From: DAINBT01 sp036732785 | GTDB taxonomy: Bacteria; Planctomycetota; Phycisphaerae; Sedimentisphaerales; SM23-30 | NCBI GenBank assembly: GCA_964537505.1 | Contig: CAZICK010000064.1 | Location: 1 to 22,073, forward strand | Reading direction: 5' to 3' | Length of the DNA stretch: 22,073 nt | Shown here: positions 16,114 through 22,073 of the stretch, piece after piece | How the letters are laid out: each line of letters starts with the position of its first letter | Position numbering within the stretch: position 1 is the first letter of the stretch | Position numbers and translations under genes: made by a program | The notes under the pieces: model-generated | Seen by the model: only the letters and a program-made list of their open reading frames with translations | The model's database searches: none | What the model was told of the DNA's origin: nothing

Positions 16114-16153
16114 AAGGCCTTATGCTTTTCACGAAGTGTAAGGCCTTTTTTTT
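16114..16153 (+). terminator. Intrinsic terminator of the cobalamin riboswitch
   Basis: AAGGCCTTA (16114-16122) pairs perfectly with TAAGGCCTT (16139-16147). A run of eight T (16146-16153) overlaps its 3' end. It lies about 70 nt after the B12 box and about 105 nt before the first gene. CTTACAC at 16087-16093 can pair with GTGTAAG at 16136-16142, which would break this stem; it is a candidate antiterminator. Confidence 0.88.
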
Positions 16154-16259
16154 ATTCGTTTAACGCCGGCGCTGGTATTTCAATTGTGTGTTTGTTTGTG
16201 AGTTTGTTGATGTAAGAATTTTTGAAACAATATGTTACTATTTTAGAAAGGTCTGGAAA

Positions 16260-17048
16260 ATGTTAAGCAGGAGGTTTTCTGGTTACTGTGCGCTATGTGC
16301 GCTTGTGGTGTTGATGTTAACAGGCGTTATCCGAGCGGATTTGGCAAATTTTGACGATCTGACGCTTGCCAGCCAGGGCTACTGGAACGGTTCGGACGGT
16401 TCGGGCGGCTTTACCAGTGGAGATGCGATGTTCAACAACAGCTTTACCGACTGGGGTGGCGGGGTGACTAGCTGGGAGGGATTTGCATACTCTAATATTA
16501 CCGATACTGCTGCATCAGGATTTGGCGCACAATATAACGCCATCACCGGCGGCGGTCAGAGCGGTTCTGCCAATTATGGTATAGGTTTTGTCGGATGGGC
16601 CCAACCTCCGACCATCACCCTGACCGCCTCCACTATTGTCGATGGGTTATATGTGACTAACAACAATTATACATATTATTCGATGCTAAATGGAGATGAC
16701 TGGGCTAAGAAGTTCGGCGGCAGCAGCGGCGATGACGAAGACTGGTTCGCGCTGACCGTCACCGGCAAAGATGCTTCAGAAAGCATCGTTGGCGCCGTCG
16801 ATTTCTACCTGGCTGATTATCGTTTCTCCGATAACAGCCAGGATTACATTATAGATACCTGGCAGTTTGTCGATTTGTCATCTCTGGGAATCGTAAAAAG
16901 CCTGGAATTCACCCTCAATTCCAGTGACGTCGGCGATTTTGGCATGAACACGCCGGCGTATTTCGTTATCGATACCGTCGTTCCGGAACCGGCAACCATA
17001 ATACTGATGGCTCTGGGCGGAGTGTTGCTCGGACGTAAAAGAATGTGA
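16260..17048 (+). CDS. DUF4465-like exported protein with PEP-CTERM anchor
   Basis: A protein of 262 residues from the ATG at 16260. AGAAAGG lies about 9 nt upstream, whereas the longer open frame from 16188 has no ribosome site. Residues 1-26 form a signal peptide ending near IRA-DL. The mature part is an all-beta domain: FDDLTLASQGYWNGSDGSGGF, then MFNNSFTDWGGGVTSWEGFAYSN, GIGFVGWAQPPTITL and a DWFALTVTGKDA strand. This pattern matches DUF4465 proteins as I know them. The C-terminus VPEPATIILMALGGVLLGRKRM is a PEP-CTERM sorting tail (PEP box, helix, basic end), so the protein is probably exported and processed at the surface. It is the first gene behind the cobalamin riboswitch. From memory, DUF4465 proteins occur in B12-uptake loci of Bacteroidetes, so B12 binding is a reasonable but unproven hypothesis. 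Confidence 0.8.
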   Translation: MLSRRFSGYCALCALVVLMLTGVIRADLANFDDLTLASQGYWNGSDGSGGFTSGDAMFNNSFTDWGGGVTSWEGFAYSNITDTAASGFGAQYNAITGGGQSGSANYGIGFVGWAQPPTITLTASTIVDGLYVTNNNYTYYSMLNGDDWAKKFGGSSGDDEDWFALTVTGKDASESIVGAVDFYLADYRFSDNSQDYIIDTWQFVDLSSLGIVKSLEFTLNSSDVGDFGMNTPAYFVIDTVVPEPATIILMALGGVLLGRKRM

Positions 17049-17056
17049 GTGTGTCG

Positions 17057-17938
17057 ATGATGCAGGGGAAAAGCCCATTCATCGCATTATTATTGGTGTG
17101 CGTTGCCATCTCGCAGGGCTTGGCAGGGCCTTATGCGCCCCCGGCAGGACAACCCGGTTCCACCGCTGTCGGCATGAACGATCCCAATATCATCGCCTGG
17201 GCCGACGGCTGGGAAAACTATGTGGTCGGCGACGAATGCGATCAACAGTGGCAGACGCCGCAAAAGGCCCTGGGCCAGGCCCAGGGGACTTCGTTTGAGA
17301 TTGTTTGTCTGGGCCGCGGAGGCGAAATTACTTTGACCTTCGAATGTGGTATCGGCGACGGTGACGGTTATGATTTTGCGGTCTTTGAAAACAGTATCAA
17401 CGATACGTTTCTGGAGTTGGCTTACGTCGAAGTCTCAAGCAATGGTACGGACTTCTTTCGTTTCGGGTGCAACAGTCTTACGCCTGAGGCGGTTGGCGGT
17501 TTTGGAACGATTGATACTACCGATATAACGGGCCTGGCGGGAAAGTATCGGCAGGGCTACGGCACACCTTTTGACATGGCTGACCTGAGAGATGTTTCGT
17601 CATTGCTGAATGTAGATAACGTCGAATGGATACGCATAATTGACATTGTCGGTGACGGCAGTTGTTACGACAGCTTGGGCAGAATCATATATGATCCGTA
17701 TCCTACGATAGGCTCGGCAGGCTTCGATCTGGACGCGATCGGCGTCATGAATATGCGAACGGCCGACCTGGACAAAAACGGTTGGGTCGATACGTTTGAT
17801 TTGGCGATCCTGATGCAGGCATGGCTCAGTCAGCCGGGTGACGACAACTGGGACAATCGATGCGATATATCCAGTCCGAAAGACGACGTGGTCAACATGC
17901 AGGATTTCTTTGTATTTAGCGGTCAGTGGCTCGAGTGA
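17057..17938 (+). CDS. Secreted beta-rich surface protein with dockerin-like C-terminus
   Basis: A protein of about 293 residues from the ATG at 17057. A GTG at 17045 in the same frame overlaps the previous stop, so translational coupling is likely. Residues 1-24 form a signal peptide (FIALLLVCVAISQGLAG). The middle contains DFAVFENS, LELAYVEVSSNGTDFFRFG, GGFGTIDTTDITGLAGKY, GTPFDMADL and GFDLDAIGVMN. This is a beta-sandwich-like family also seen in bacterial cell-surface proteins with other sorting tails. The last ~60 residues hold two Ca-binding-loop-like segments, DLDKNGWVDTFDLAILMQAWL and DISSPKDDVVNMQDFFVF, as in dockerin-type repeats. It sits in the B12-riboswitch operon right after the DUF4465-like gene. 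A role beside that protein at the surface is inferred; no ligand is known. Confidence 0.78.
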   Translation: MMQGKSPFIALLLVCVAISQGLAGPYAPPAGQPGSTAVGMNDPNIIAWADGWENYVVGDECDQQWQTPQKALGQAQGTSFEIVCLGRGGEITLTFECGIGDGDGYDFAVFENSINDTFLELAYVEVSSNGTDFFRFGCNSLTPEAVGGFGTIDTTDITGLAGKYRQGYGTPFDMADLRDVSSLLNVDNVEWIRIIDIVGDGSCYDSLGRIIYDPYPTIGSAGFDLDAIGVMNMRTADLDKNGWVDTFDLAILMQAWLSQPGDDNWDNRCDISSPKDDVVNMQDFFVFSGQWLE

Positions 17939-17972
17939 GAAACTTCTTAGACAACAATTTTTCCATAAGATT

Positions 17973-18776
17973 ATGAAAACAAGGACAAACAAAGCGTTTA
18001 CTCTAATAGAACTGCTGGTGGTAATAAGCATTATCGCACTGCTGCTCAGTATCTTAATGCCGGCCCTGGGCCAGGCGCGTCAGCAGGCCAGAAGTACCGT
18101 ATGCAAAAGCAATCTGCGCCAACTTCTTATTGCCAACCTCGGCTATGCCGTCGAAAATGATGACTGTTTCGCCCTGGCGGCTATGGATATGTTTTCTAAC
18201 AATAATCATCGCTGGCACGGAGCAAGGGATTCCTATAACGAACCGTTTAATTCGCTTAGAAGTCCGCTGGCAGATTACCTGGGCGACGGAGCGGTTAAAC
18301 AGTGCGCCACAATGGTGGATTTTCGGCATCTAGACCCGTGGGACTACAACTATGAAGATGGTTGCGGCGGCTACGGCTATAATATGACCTATCTTGGTTC
18401 GCGCACCTGGCAGACCGACGGGGCCTGTGACAAACCGACAAAAATCACTGAAGTTCGCCATCCCTCAGCGACTGTCATGTTTGCCGATGCCGCTATGGCC
18501 AAACTGGAAAACGCAGCAGCATATTATCTGGAATATTCCTTTGTGGAGCCGCGTTACTGGTTTTCCGGCGGTGAACTCAAATCCCAATGGGGTGATCCTT
18601 CTCCATCCATACATTTTCGCCACGGGGACAAGGCCAACATCGGTTGGACGGATGGACATATCGATACGGGGACCATGGCGCCTTATGACGGCCAAAACTA
18701 TGATGGACTCAAACCAACTGAAATGATGCTCGGCTGGTTCGAACCAATGGATAACAGCATGTTCGATTTATGGTAG
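17973..18776 (+). CDS. Type II secretion/pilin-like pseudopilin with H-X9-DG C-terminus
   Basis: A protein of 267 residues from the ATG at 17973, 34 bp after the previous stop. The longer open frame from 17838 would overlap that gene and has no pilin-like N-terminus. The N-terminus MKTRTNKAFTLIELLVVISIIALLLSILMPAL is a class III signal: a short basic leader, cleavage before F, Glu at mature position 5, then a long helix. The C-terminal half has HFRHGDKANIGWTDGHID, which fits the H-X9-DG processing-associated motif common in planctomycete pseudopilins. The middle has several Cys and aromatic residues (KQCATMVDFRHLDPWDYNY). It is third in the riboswitch-controlled operon. It could assemble into a short pseudopilus or be a surface-exposed single protein. 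Its ligand and partner machinery are unknown. Confidence 0.85.
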   Translation: MKTRTNKAFTLIELLVVISIIALLLSILMPALGQARQQARSTVCKSNLRQLLIANLGYAVENDDCFALAAMDMFSNNNHRWHGARDSYNEPFNSLRSPLADYLGDGAVKQCATMVDFRHLDPWDYNYEDGCGGYGYNMTYLGSRTWQTDGACDKPTKITEVRHPSATVMFADAAMAKLENAAAYYLEYSFVEPRYWFSGGELKSQWGDPSPSIHFRHGDKANIGWTDGHIDTGTMAPYDGQNYDGLKPTEMMLGWFEPMDNSMFDLW

Positions 18777-18879
18777 GTACGACCTCCGGCACACCACCCA
18801 AGACCGACTGTAACAGCAGGCCTGGCCGCGGCGGGTCTGGGACAACGCAGCGATTAAAGTACGGTGACCTGGCCGCCGA

Positions 18880-18917
18880 CCAGCTTTCGCTGGACCAAGT
18901 GCCAACGGCACACGAAG
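18880..18917. repeat. REP-like double palindrome (copy 2)
   Basis: CCAGC-TTTC-GCTGG (18880-18893) is followed by GTGCC-aac-GGCAC (18899-18911). The 19 bp 18899-18917 recur exactly, inverted, at 20519-20537. The first palindrome also resembles 10278-10291. Confidence 0.55.
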
Positions 18918-19069
18918 TTCTTGGGGGGGAGCCTGATTGCCTATGTTGCCATACGGGTAAAGTAGCGATTCAAGTACGGCGACCTGACTACCGATAGCTT
19001 CACCGGTAAAAAAAAGTGCTCGTGTTGTTTTATTCTTTAATACACCATTAGCTAGCCATAAGCCCCTCT

Positions 19070-19093
19070 AGCGGAAGCTGGTCCCACAGGGAC
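19070..19093. repeat. REP-like palindrome (copy 3, inverted) before the HU-like gene
   Basis: AGCGGAAGCTGGT (19070-19082) is the exact reverse complement of ACCAGCTTCCGCT at 10277-10289. It runs into the hairpin GTCCC-aca-GGGAC (19081-19093). The hairpin abuts the AGGAAGG ribosome site at 19094-19100 and might modulate translation of the next gene. Confidence 0.5.
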
Positions 19094-19109
19094 AGGAAGG
19101 ATTTTTATT

Positions 19110-19835
19110 ATGCCTATTCATTATGCCTTGTACGAAAACAAACTAACCGAAACTCCAAACGAGTATGCCGGTCGGGTCCAGACGCTCGATTCGGTAGGGC
19201 TAAGCGAACTGGCCGATCAGATCGTCGATCAGGGCACCACCGTCCGCAAGGCGGATATCCTGGCGGTACTGGAGAACCTATGCCAGGCCTGCGAGAACCT
19301 GCTGATAATGGGTTTTCGCGTACAGATGGGCGGTGTGTGTGAGCTGTTCCCGCGGATCAAGGGCAATTTCGTCGGCCCGGAAGATACCTTCGACCCGGCC
19401 CGCCACACGATCGATGTCGGCGCCAACGCCGGGGCCCGCATCCGCAAGGCGGTGCAGGAACAGGCCACAGTTACCAAAAACGCAACCATCCTGCCCAAAC
19501 CCGACCCGCTGGGATACGCTGATCTCGGCTCCGGCCAGGTCAATAGCACTGTCACGGTTGGCAGCATAGGGACCGTCTATGGCGCCCGGCTGCGGACCGA
19601 CGATGAGGTGGCAGATGAGGGGATATTCTTCGTCAATACCGCCGACGGCTCCGAGACACAGATCCCACCGGCCAATATCCAAAAGAACAGCCCCGGCGAG
19701 CTGGTATTTCTCATCCCGAACCTGCCGGATGCCAATTATAACCTGCAGGTCCGTGCCCATTTCAGTAAAGATGGCCCACTGCGAACCGGAACCCTCGGCG
19801 CTGAGCTGACTGTACAGGGTGTACCACCGATTTAA
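19110..19835 (+). CDS. HU/IHF-like DNA-binding protein with DUF4469-type Ig-like domain
   Basis: A 241-residue protein with a good ribosome site (AGGAAGG, 9 nt before the ATG). Residues about 1-125 look like an HU-family domain: GLSELADQIVDQGTTVRKADILAVLENLCQACENLLIMGFRVQMGGVCELFPRIKG fits the helix-helix-beta pattern of the variant HU proteins best known from Bacteroidetes. Residues about 130-238 look like DUF4469: YADLGSGQVNSTVTVGSIGTVYGARLR, DEGIFFVNTADG, GELVFLIPNLPDANYNLQVRAHF and LRTGTLGAELTV. The HU part likely bends or binds DNA. The Ig-like domain's role is unknown; interaction or multimerisation is only a guess. A strong intrinsic terminator follows 51 bp downstream. It has no operon partner. 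A degenerate 22-bp repeat array lies shortly after it. Confidence 0.85.
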   Translation: MPIHYALYENKLTETPNEYAGRVQTLDSVGLSELADQIVDQGTTVRKADILAVLENLCQACENLLIMGFRVQMGGVCELFPRIKGNFVGPEDTFDPARHTIDVGANAGARIRKAVQEQATVTKNATILPKPDPLGYADLGSGQVNSTVTVGSIGTVYGARLRTDDEVADEGIFFVNTADGSETQIPPANIQKNSPGELVFLIPNLPDANYNLQVRAHFSKDGPLRTGTLGAELTVQGVPPI

Positions 19836-19886
19836 TAATATACCCGGTGGCTTGCCCACAGCCCATCGGGCATACACTGACTTTTA

Positions 19887-19924
19887 AGGCCGCGTGGCAT
19901 TTAACTTTGCCGTGCGGCCTTTTT
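19887..19924 (+). terminator. Intrinsic terminator after the HU-like gene
   Basis: AGGCCGCGTGGC (19887-19898) pairs with GCCGTGCGGCCT (19909-19920) over a 10-nt loop. The 12-bp stem has two G-U pairs, and TTTTT follows. Confidence 0.88.
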
Positions 19925-20094
19925 CCTCTTCTTTTTTTCTTATCTGCGTCAATCCTGCGTAAATCTGCGGATCCTCTTCTTTTCTTACTATTACCTTGCG
20001 TCTTCTTCCTATAGACAACCCACAGAAGAAAGTGCGGGATCGTACCGGTTATAACGATTATGATAGTAATGCCGACGGCCTTGATGCATAGATG

Positions 20095-20357
20095 CGCGCC
20101 TCCTACATAACCGATGCGCGCCTCCGACATAACCGTGTCGCGCCTCCGACATAACCGTGTCGCGAACCCTAACAAACCGTGTTGCAAACCCTAACAAACC
20201 TTGTATCGACCCCGAACATACCGCGAAGCGACCCCTGACACATCATTTGAAACCTCATCCAAACCGTGTTGGAACCCCGAACATGCCTTGTATCGGCCCC
20301 GAATACGCCGTGTAGCGCTGTGCACATAACCGATGCACGCCGCCAACATAGTCGTGG
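20095..20357. repeat. Degenerate tandem array, twelve units, 22-bp period
   Basis: Units start at 20095, 20117, 20139, 20161, 20183, 20205, 20227, 20249, 20270, 20292, 20314 and 20336. All are 22 bp except one of 21. Units 2 and 3 are identical (CGCGCCTCCGACATAACCGT then GT). The others keep the pattern of a C-rich half, a central AACATAA-like stretch and a CCGTGT-like end. The period is strict while the sequence is degenerate. 22 is not a multiple of 3, so coding is unlikely. It is not a CRISPR, since there are no unique spacers. Confidence 0.8.
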
Positions 20358-20518
20358 TCCGATACGAACAAAATTTCGACAAACCCGTCAAAACCCACCA
20401 CCTGACAACAAAAAACTCCCCAGCCGTCCCGCCAATAAACACCTCACCGGCGACCAGATATAGGACCAAAACGGCTCTTTTGGGAGAAAAATAAAAAAAT
20501 TTCAGCTACTCGCCCAAG

Positions 20519-20537
20519 CTTCGTGTGCCGTTGGCAC
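20519..20537. repeat. 19-bp inverted copy of a palindrome-containing repeat
   Basis: CTTCGTGTGCCGTTGGCAC is the exact reverse complement of 18899-18917. Matching continues outward to CCAAG with a 2-bp gap. The two copies bracket the HU-like gene and the 22-bp array. Confidence 0.6.
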
Positions 20538-21153
20538 CTCCGCGGTGGACAACTTGTTTATAAGAAAAACAGGTTCTCATCCAATAAAGTTGGTAGAAAA
20601 TAATTCAAAAGCAGCATCTTACGTTACGAGGCTGGGATATTATACCATGCCTGCCGGAGGCCATAAAGCGTTAAACTCCAAGGTTTTACTTGCAAAACCG
20701 TGTAAAAAGCACCAACTTTATGGGAGTTGAACCGAAAATTATTACGATTTCCCCCTTTTTTTCTTGGCAATTCGGGGCCGGTGGGGTACAATGGGTGCTA
20801 CCATCAGCGGGCGGTTCGCAGGTGGGACATTCAAAATAAACTATAGAGCCTGTTGCGTAATCAAGTGTTGGTAAATAATTTGTTCCGTTATAGGAGTCGT
20901 TTCCGTAAAAAGAGTAAGTTTTGCTATTATCGTTTGCTCGGCAGCTTGCAGGAATTTACCCGAGTTTACCAATTACAACCCCGAAAGATCCTGTTTTTCC
21001 CCTTAAAAAAACGGGTAATCGCGTGTTACAACAGTCCGAGAATGGATATACTGGTTCTAAGTTGTTATTTTGTGGCTGGTTATGTTGACTGGCCGAACTG
21101 GACAATCAGGCCCGAAGGGCCTGAACGGTTACAATCATTTTTAGGAGGTCGTC

Positions 21154-22073
21154 ATGAAACGGTTAAGAAAACGACTGAAGAATAAAAGTGGTTCAAAGCG
21201 GAAAAAGTCTTTCGAAGTAGGAACTTGTGCTCTCTGCCTTGAATGCCTTGAACCTCGTGTGCTGCTAAGTACGGGCACTTTGCATTCCCACCCATATTTA
21301 GGTCAAGTAGATATTACAGATAATGGAGGATGGGATGGCCGAGCCGTTTGGGATACAAATCTCTCCGGCGCACCGAGTAATGCGCAAATTACAGATGTGG
21401 ATGTTTTTTATAATATTGATCATACGTATGTTGGCGACCTCAAAGTATGGCTAACAACGGAAAGAAATGAGCAATGGTACGATAAGCTCTTGTTTGACCG
21501 GGGTGGTGATCCTAATCCTTCAGATGATGATTTAGACAGAACATGCAATGGTTTTGATGATTGGGATGGTTTGAATCCTAATGGCACATGGTATCTAATG
21601 GCTGCAGATTACGCTTCAGGTGACTCTGGCCATATTGAGGAATGGGAGATATGGGTTCACTGGACAGATGGGGGAGGAGGCGGTGGTGGCGGTGGTGACG
21701 CGGATGACCAGATCAGCGAGGCGGTTTCGACATCGGTGGGCAGTACGGTAACGGGCCAGTCGGTCGGTTCGGCAACGGATGTAGACATGTACCGATTTAC
21801 GGTTTCAGCGGGCCAGACGGTGGCGTTTGACATTGACCGGCCCTCCGGGAATCTGGATTCCTACCTGCAGTTATTTAACAGCAGCGGGATACAGTTGGCC
21901 AGTAATGATGACGAAGCTGCACCGGGCGAATCTTCCAGCGTGGAGTCATACCTGCAGTATACATTCAGCAGTGCCGGAACTTATTATGTAGGCGTATCAG
22001 GCTATGGTAACAGTTCTTACAATGCGGCGACCGGCGAGGGGGATAACAATGGCAGTACGGGAGCCTATACGCT
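21154..22073 (+). CDS. Large LEPRxLL surface protein, P-domain plus PPC domain (3' end outside window)
   Basis: The ATG at 21154 has a near-ideal ribosome site (AGGAGG, 21143-21148). 306 codons are present with no stop. The basic N-terminus MKRLRKRLKNKSGSKRKK is followed by CLECLEPRVLLS (28-39), the LEPRxLL motif of planctomycete extracellular proteins. Residues about 46-170 resemble a proprotein-convertase P/Homo-B beta domain: DITDNGGWDGRAVWD, DVDVFYNIDHTYVGDLKVWL, LNPNGTWYLMAADYASGDSG and IEEWEIWV. A nine-Gly linker (173-181) follows. Residues about 188-306 form a bacterial pre-peptidase C-terminal (PPC) domain: DVDMYRFTVSAGQTVAFDID, LDSYLQLFNSSG and GTYYVGVSGYGN. It is likely secreted and repetitive further on. 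Codon choice shifts from A/T-rich before the linker to G/C-rich after it. No catalytic domain is visible yet. Confidence 0.88.
   Translation, partial: MKRLRKRLKNKSGSKRKKSFEVGTCALCLECLEPRVLLSTGTLHSHPYLGQVDITDNGGWDGRAVWDTNLSGAPSNAQITDVDVFYNIDHTYVGDLKVWLTTERNEQWYDKLLFDRGGDPNPSDDDLDRTCNGFDDWDGLNPNGTWYLMAADYASGDSGHIEEWEIWVHWTDGGGGGGGGGDADDQISEAVSTSVGSTVTGQSVGSATDVDMYRFTVSAGQTVAFDIDRPSGNLDSYLQLFNSSGIQLASNDDEAAPGESSSVESYLQYTFSSAGTYYVGVSGYGNSSYNAATGEGDNNGSTGAYT

Larger units (their letters stand above)
18777..19109. other. Non-coding region with palindromes and a diverged direct repeat
   Basis: No credible gene lies in these 333 bp. Two related segments, 18850-18896 and 18965-19010, both start GCGATTMAAGTACGGYGACCTG and then diverge. 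REP-like palindromes lie at 18880-18911 and 19070-19093. No strong terminator for the pseudopilin gene was seen. Confidence 0.5.
19925..21153. other. Gene-poor region with repeat array and palindromes
   Basis: About 1.2 kb without a supported gene. Short open frames on both strands have no ribosome sites and no protein features I recognise. It holds the 22-bp array (20095-20357), the hairpin CCAAAA-cggctc-TTTTGG near 20465-20482, the 19-bp inverted copy at 20519-20537 and an 11-bp inverted repeat (20584-20594 with 20711-20721). A perfect hairpin TCAGGCCC-gaa-GGGCCTGA (21106-21124) lies 20 bp before the next gene's ribosome site. Confidence 0.5.

Noticed and set aside
20095..20357. CRISPR array
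   Set aside because: Units are contiguous and all drift together. There are no constant repeats alternating with unique spacers of similar length, and no cas gene is nearby.
19762..20469. Tiled minus-strand open frames across the 22-bp array as a repeat protein
   Set aside because: The 22-bp period shifts frame at every unit. Three different frames are needed to cover the region, with no ribosome sites.
20545..20730. 61-codon plus-strand open frame
   Set aside because: It has no ribosome site and lies within the inverted-repeat segment 20584-20721; no protein features were recognised.
20853..21185. 110-codon plus-strand open frame before the LEPRxLL gene
   Set aside because: It has no ribosome site or recognisable domain, and it overlaps the start of the LEPRxLL gene, which has an excellent ribosome site.

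Overview
The window most likely comes from a member of the Planctomycetota, probably class Phycisphaerae. The clues are several protein types typical of that phylum, present together. They are an LEPRxLL-type N-terminus on a large surface protein (21154 onward), a PEP-CTERM tail, a pseudopilin with an H-X9-DG C-terminus, a dockerin-like Ca-binding tail, a formylglycine-type sulfatase and a DUF1570-type putative metallopeptidase. This placement is an inference from domain content only; no rRNA gene is present.

Layout. 1-58: 3' part of a tRNA-Arg(UCU). 189-2646 (+): a DMT/EamA transporter and a DUF1570-like secreted putative peptidase. 2781-4127 (-): a 6-phosphofructokinase with two stem-loops in its leader. 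4445-11277 (-): a block running ispA, dxs, nadK, a TPR protein, a small Cys-motif membrane protein and ubiX. ubiA/mqnP (11518-12426, +) is divergent from ispA. Together these genes make isoprenoid precursors (DXS), prenyl diphosphate (IspA), a prenylated aromatic quinone precursor (UbiA/MqnP) and prenyl-FMN for a UbiD-type decarboxylase (UbiX), which suggests quinone biosynthesis. 12501-13151 (-): an unknown multi-pass membrane protein. 13426-14895 (+): a sulfatase, followed at once by a decayed, multiply frameshifted remnant of a glycoside hydrolase with a discoidin-like C-terminus (14895-15754).

The most interesting region is 15816-18776 (+). A sigma70-type promoter is followed by a clear cobalamin riboswitch, a strong intrinsic terminator, and then three closely spaced genes: a DUF4465-like PEP-CTERM protein, a secreted protein with a dockerin-like tail, and an H-X9-DG pseudopilin. 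No known B12 transporter is in the window. I propose a B12-responsive cell-surface module, possibly for B12 capture, in a planctomycete.

18777-21153 holds one gene, an HU-like DNA-binding protein with a DUF4469-type Ig-like domain (19110-19835). The rest is gene-poor DNA with REP-like palindromes and a degenerate tandem array of twelve units with a nearly exact 22-bp period (20095-20357). The window ends inside a large LEPRxLL protein with a P-domain, a poly-Gly linker and a PPC domain (21154 to the edge).
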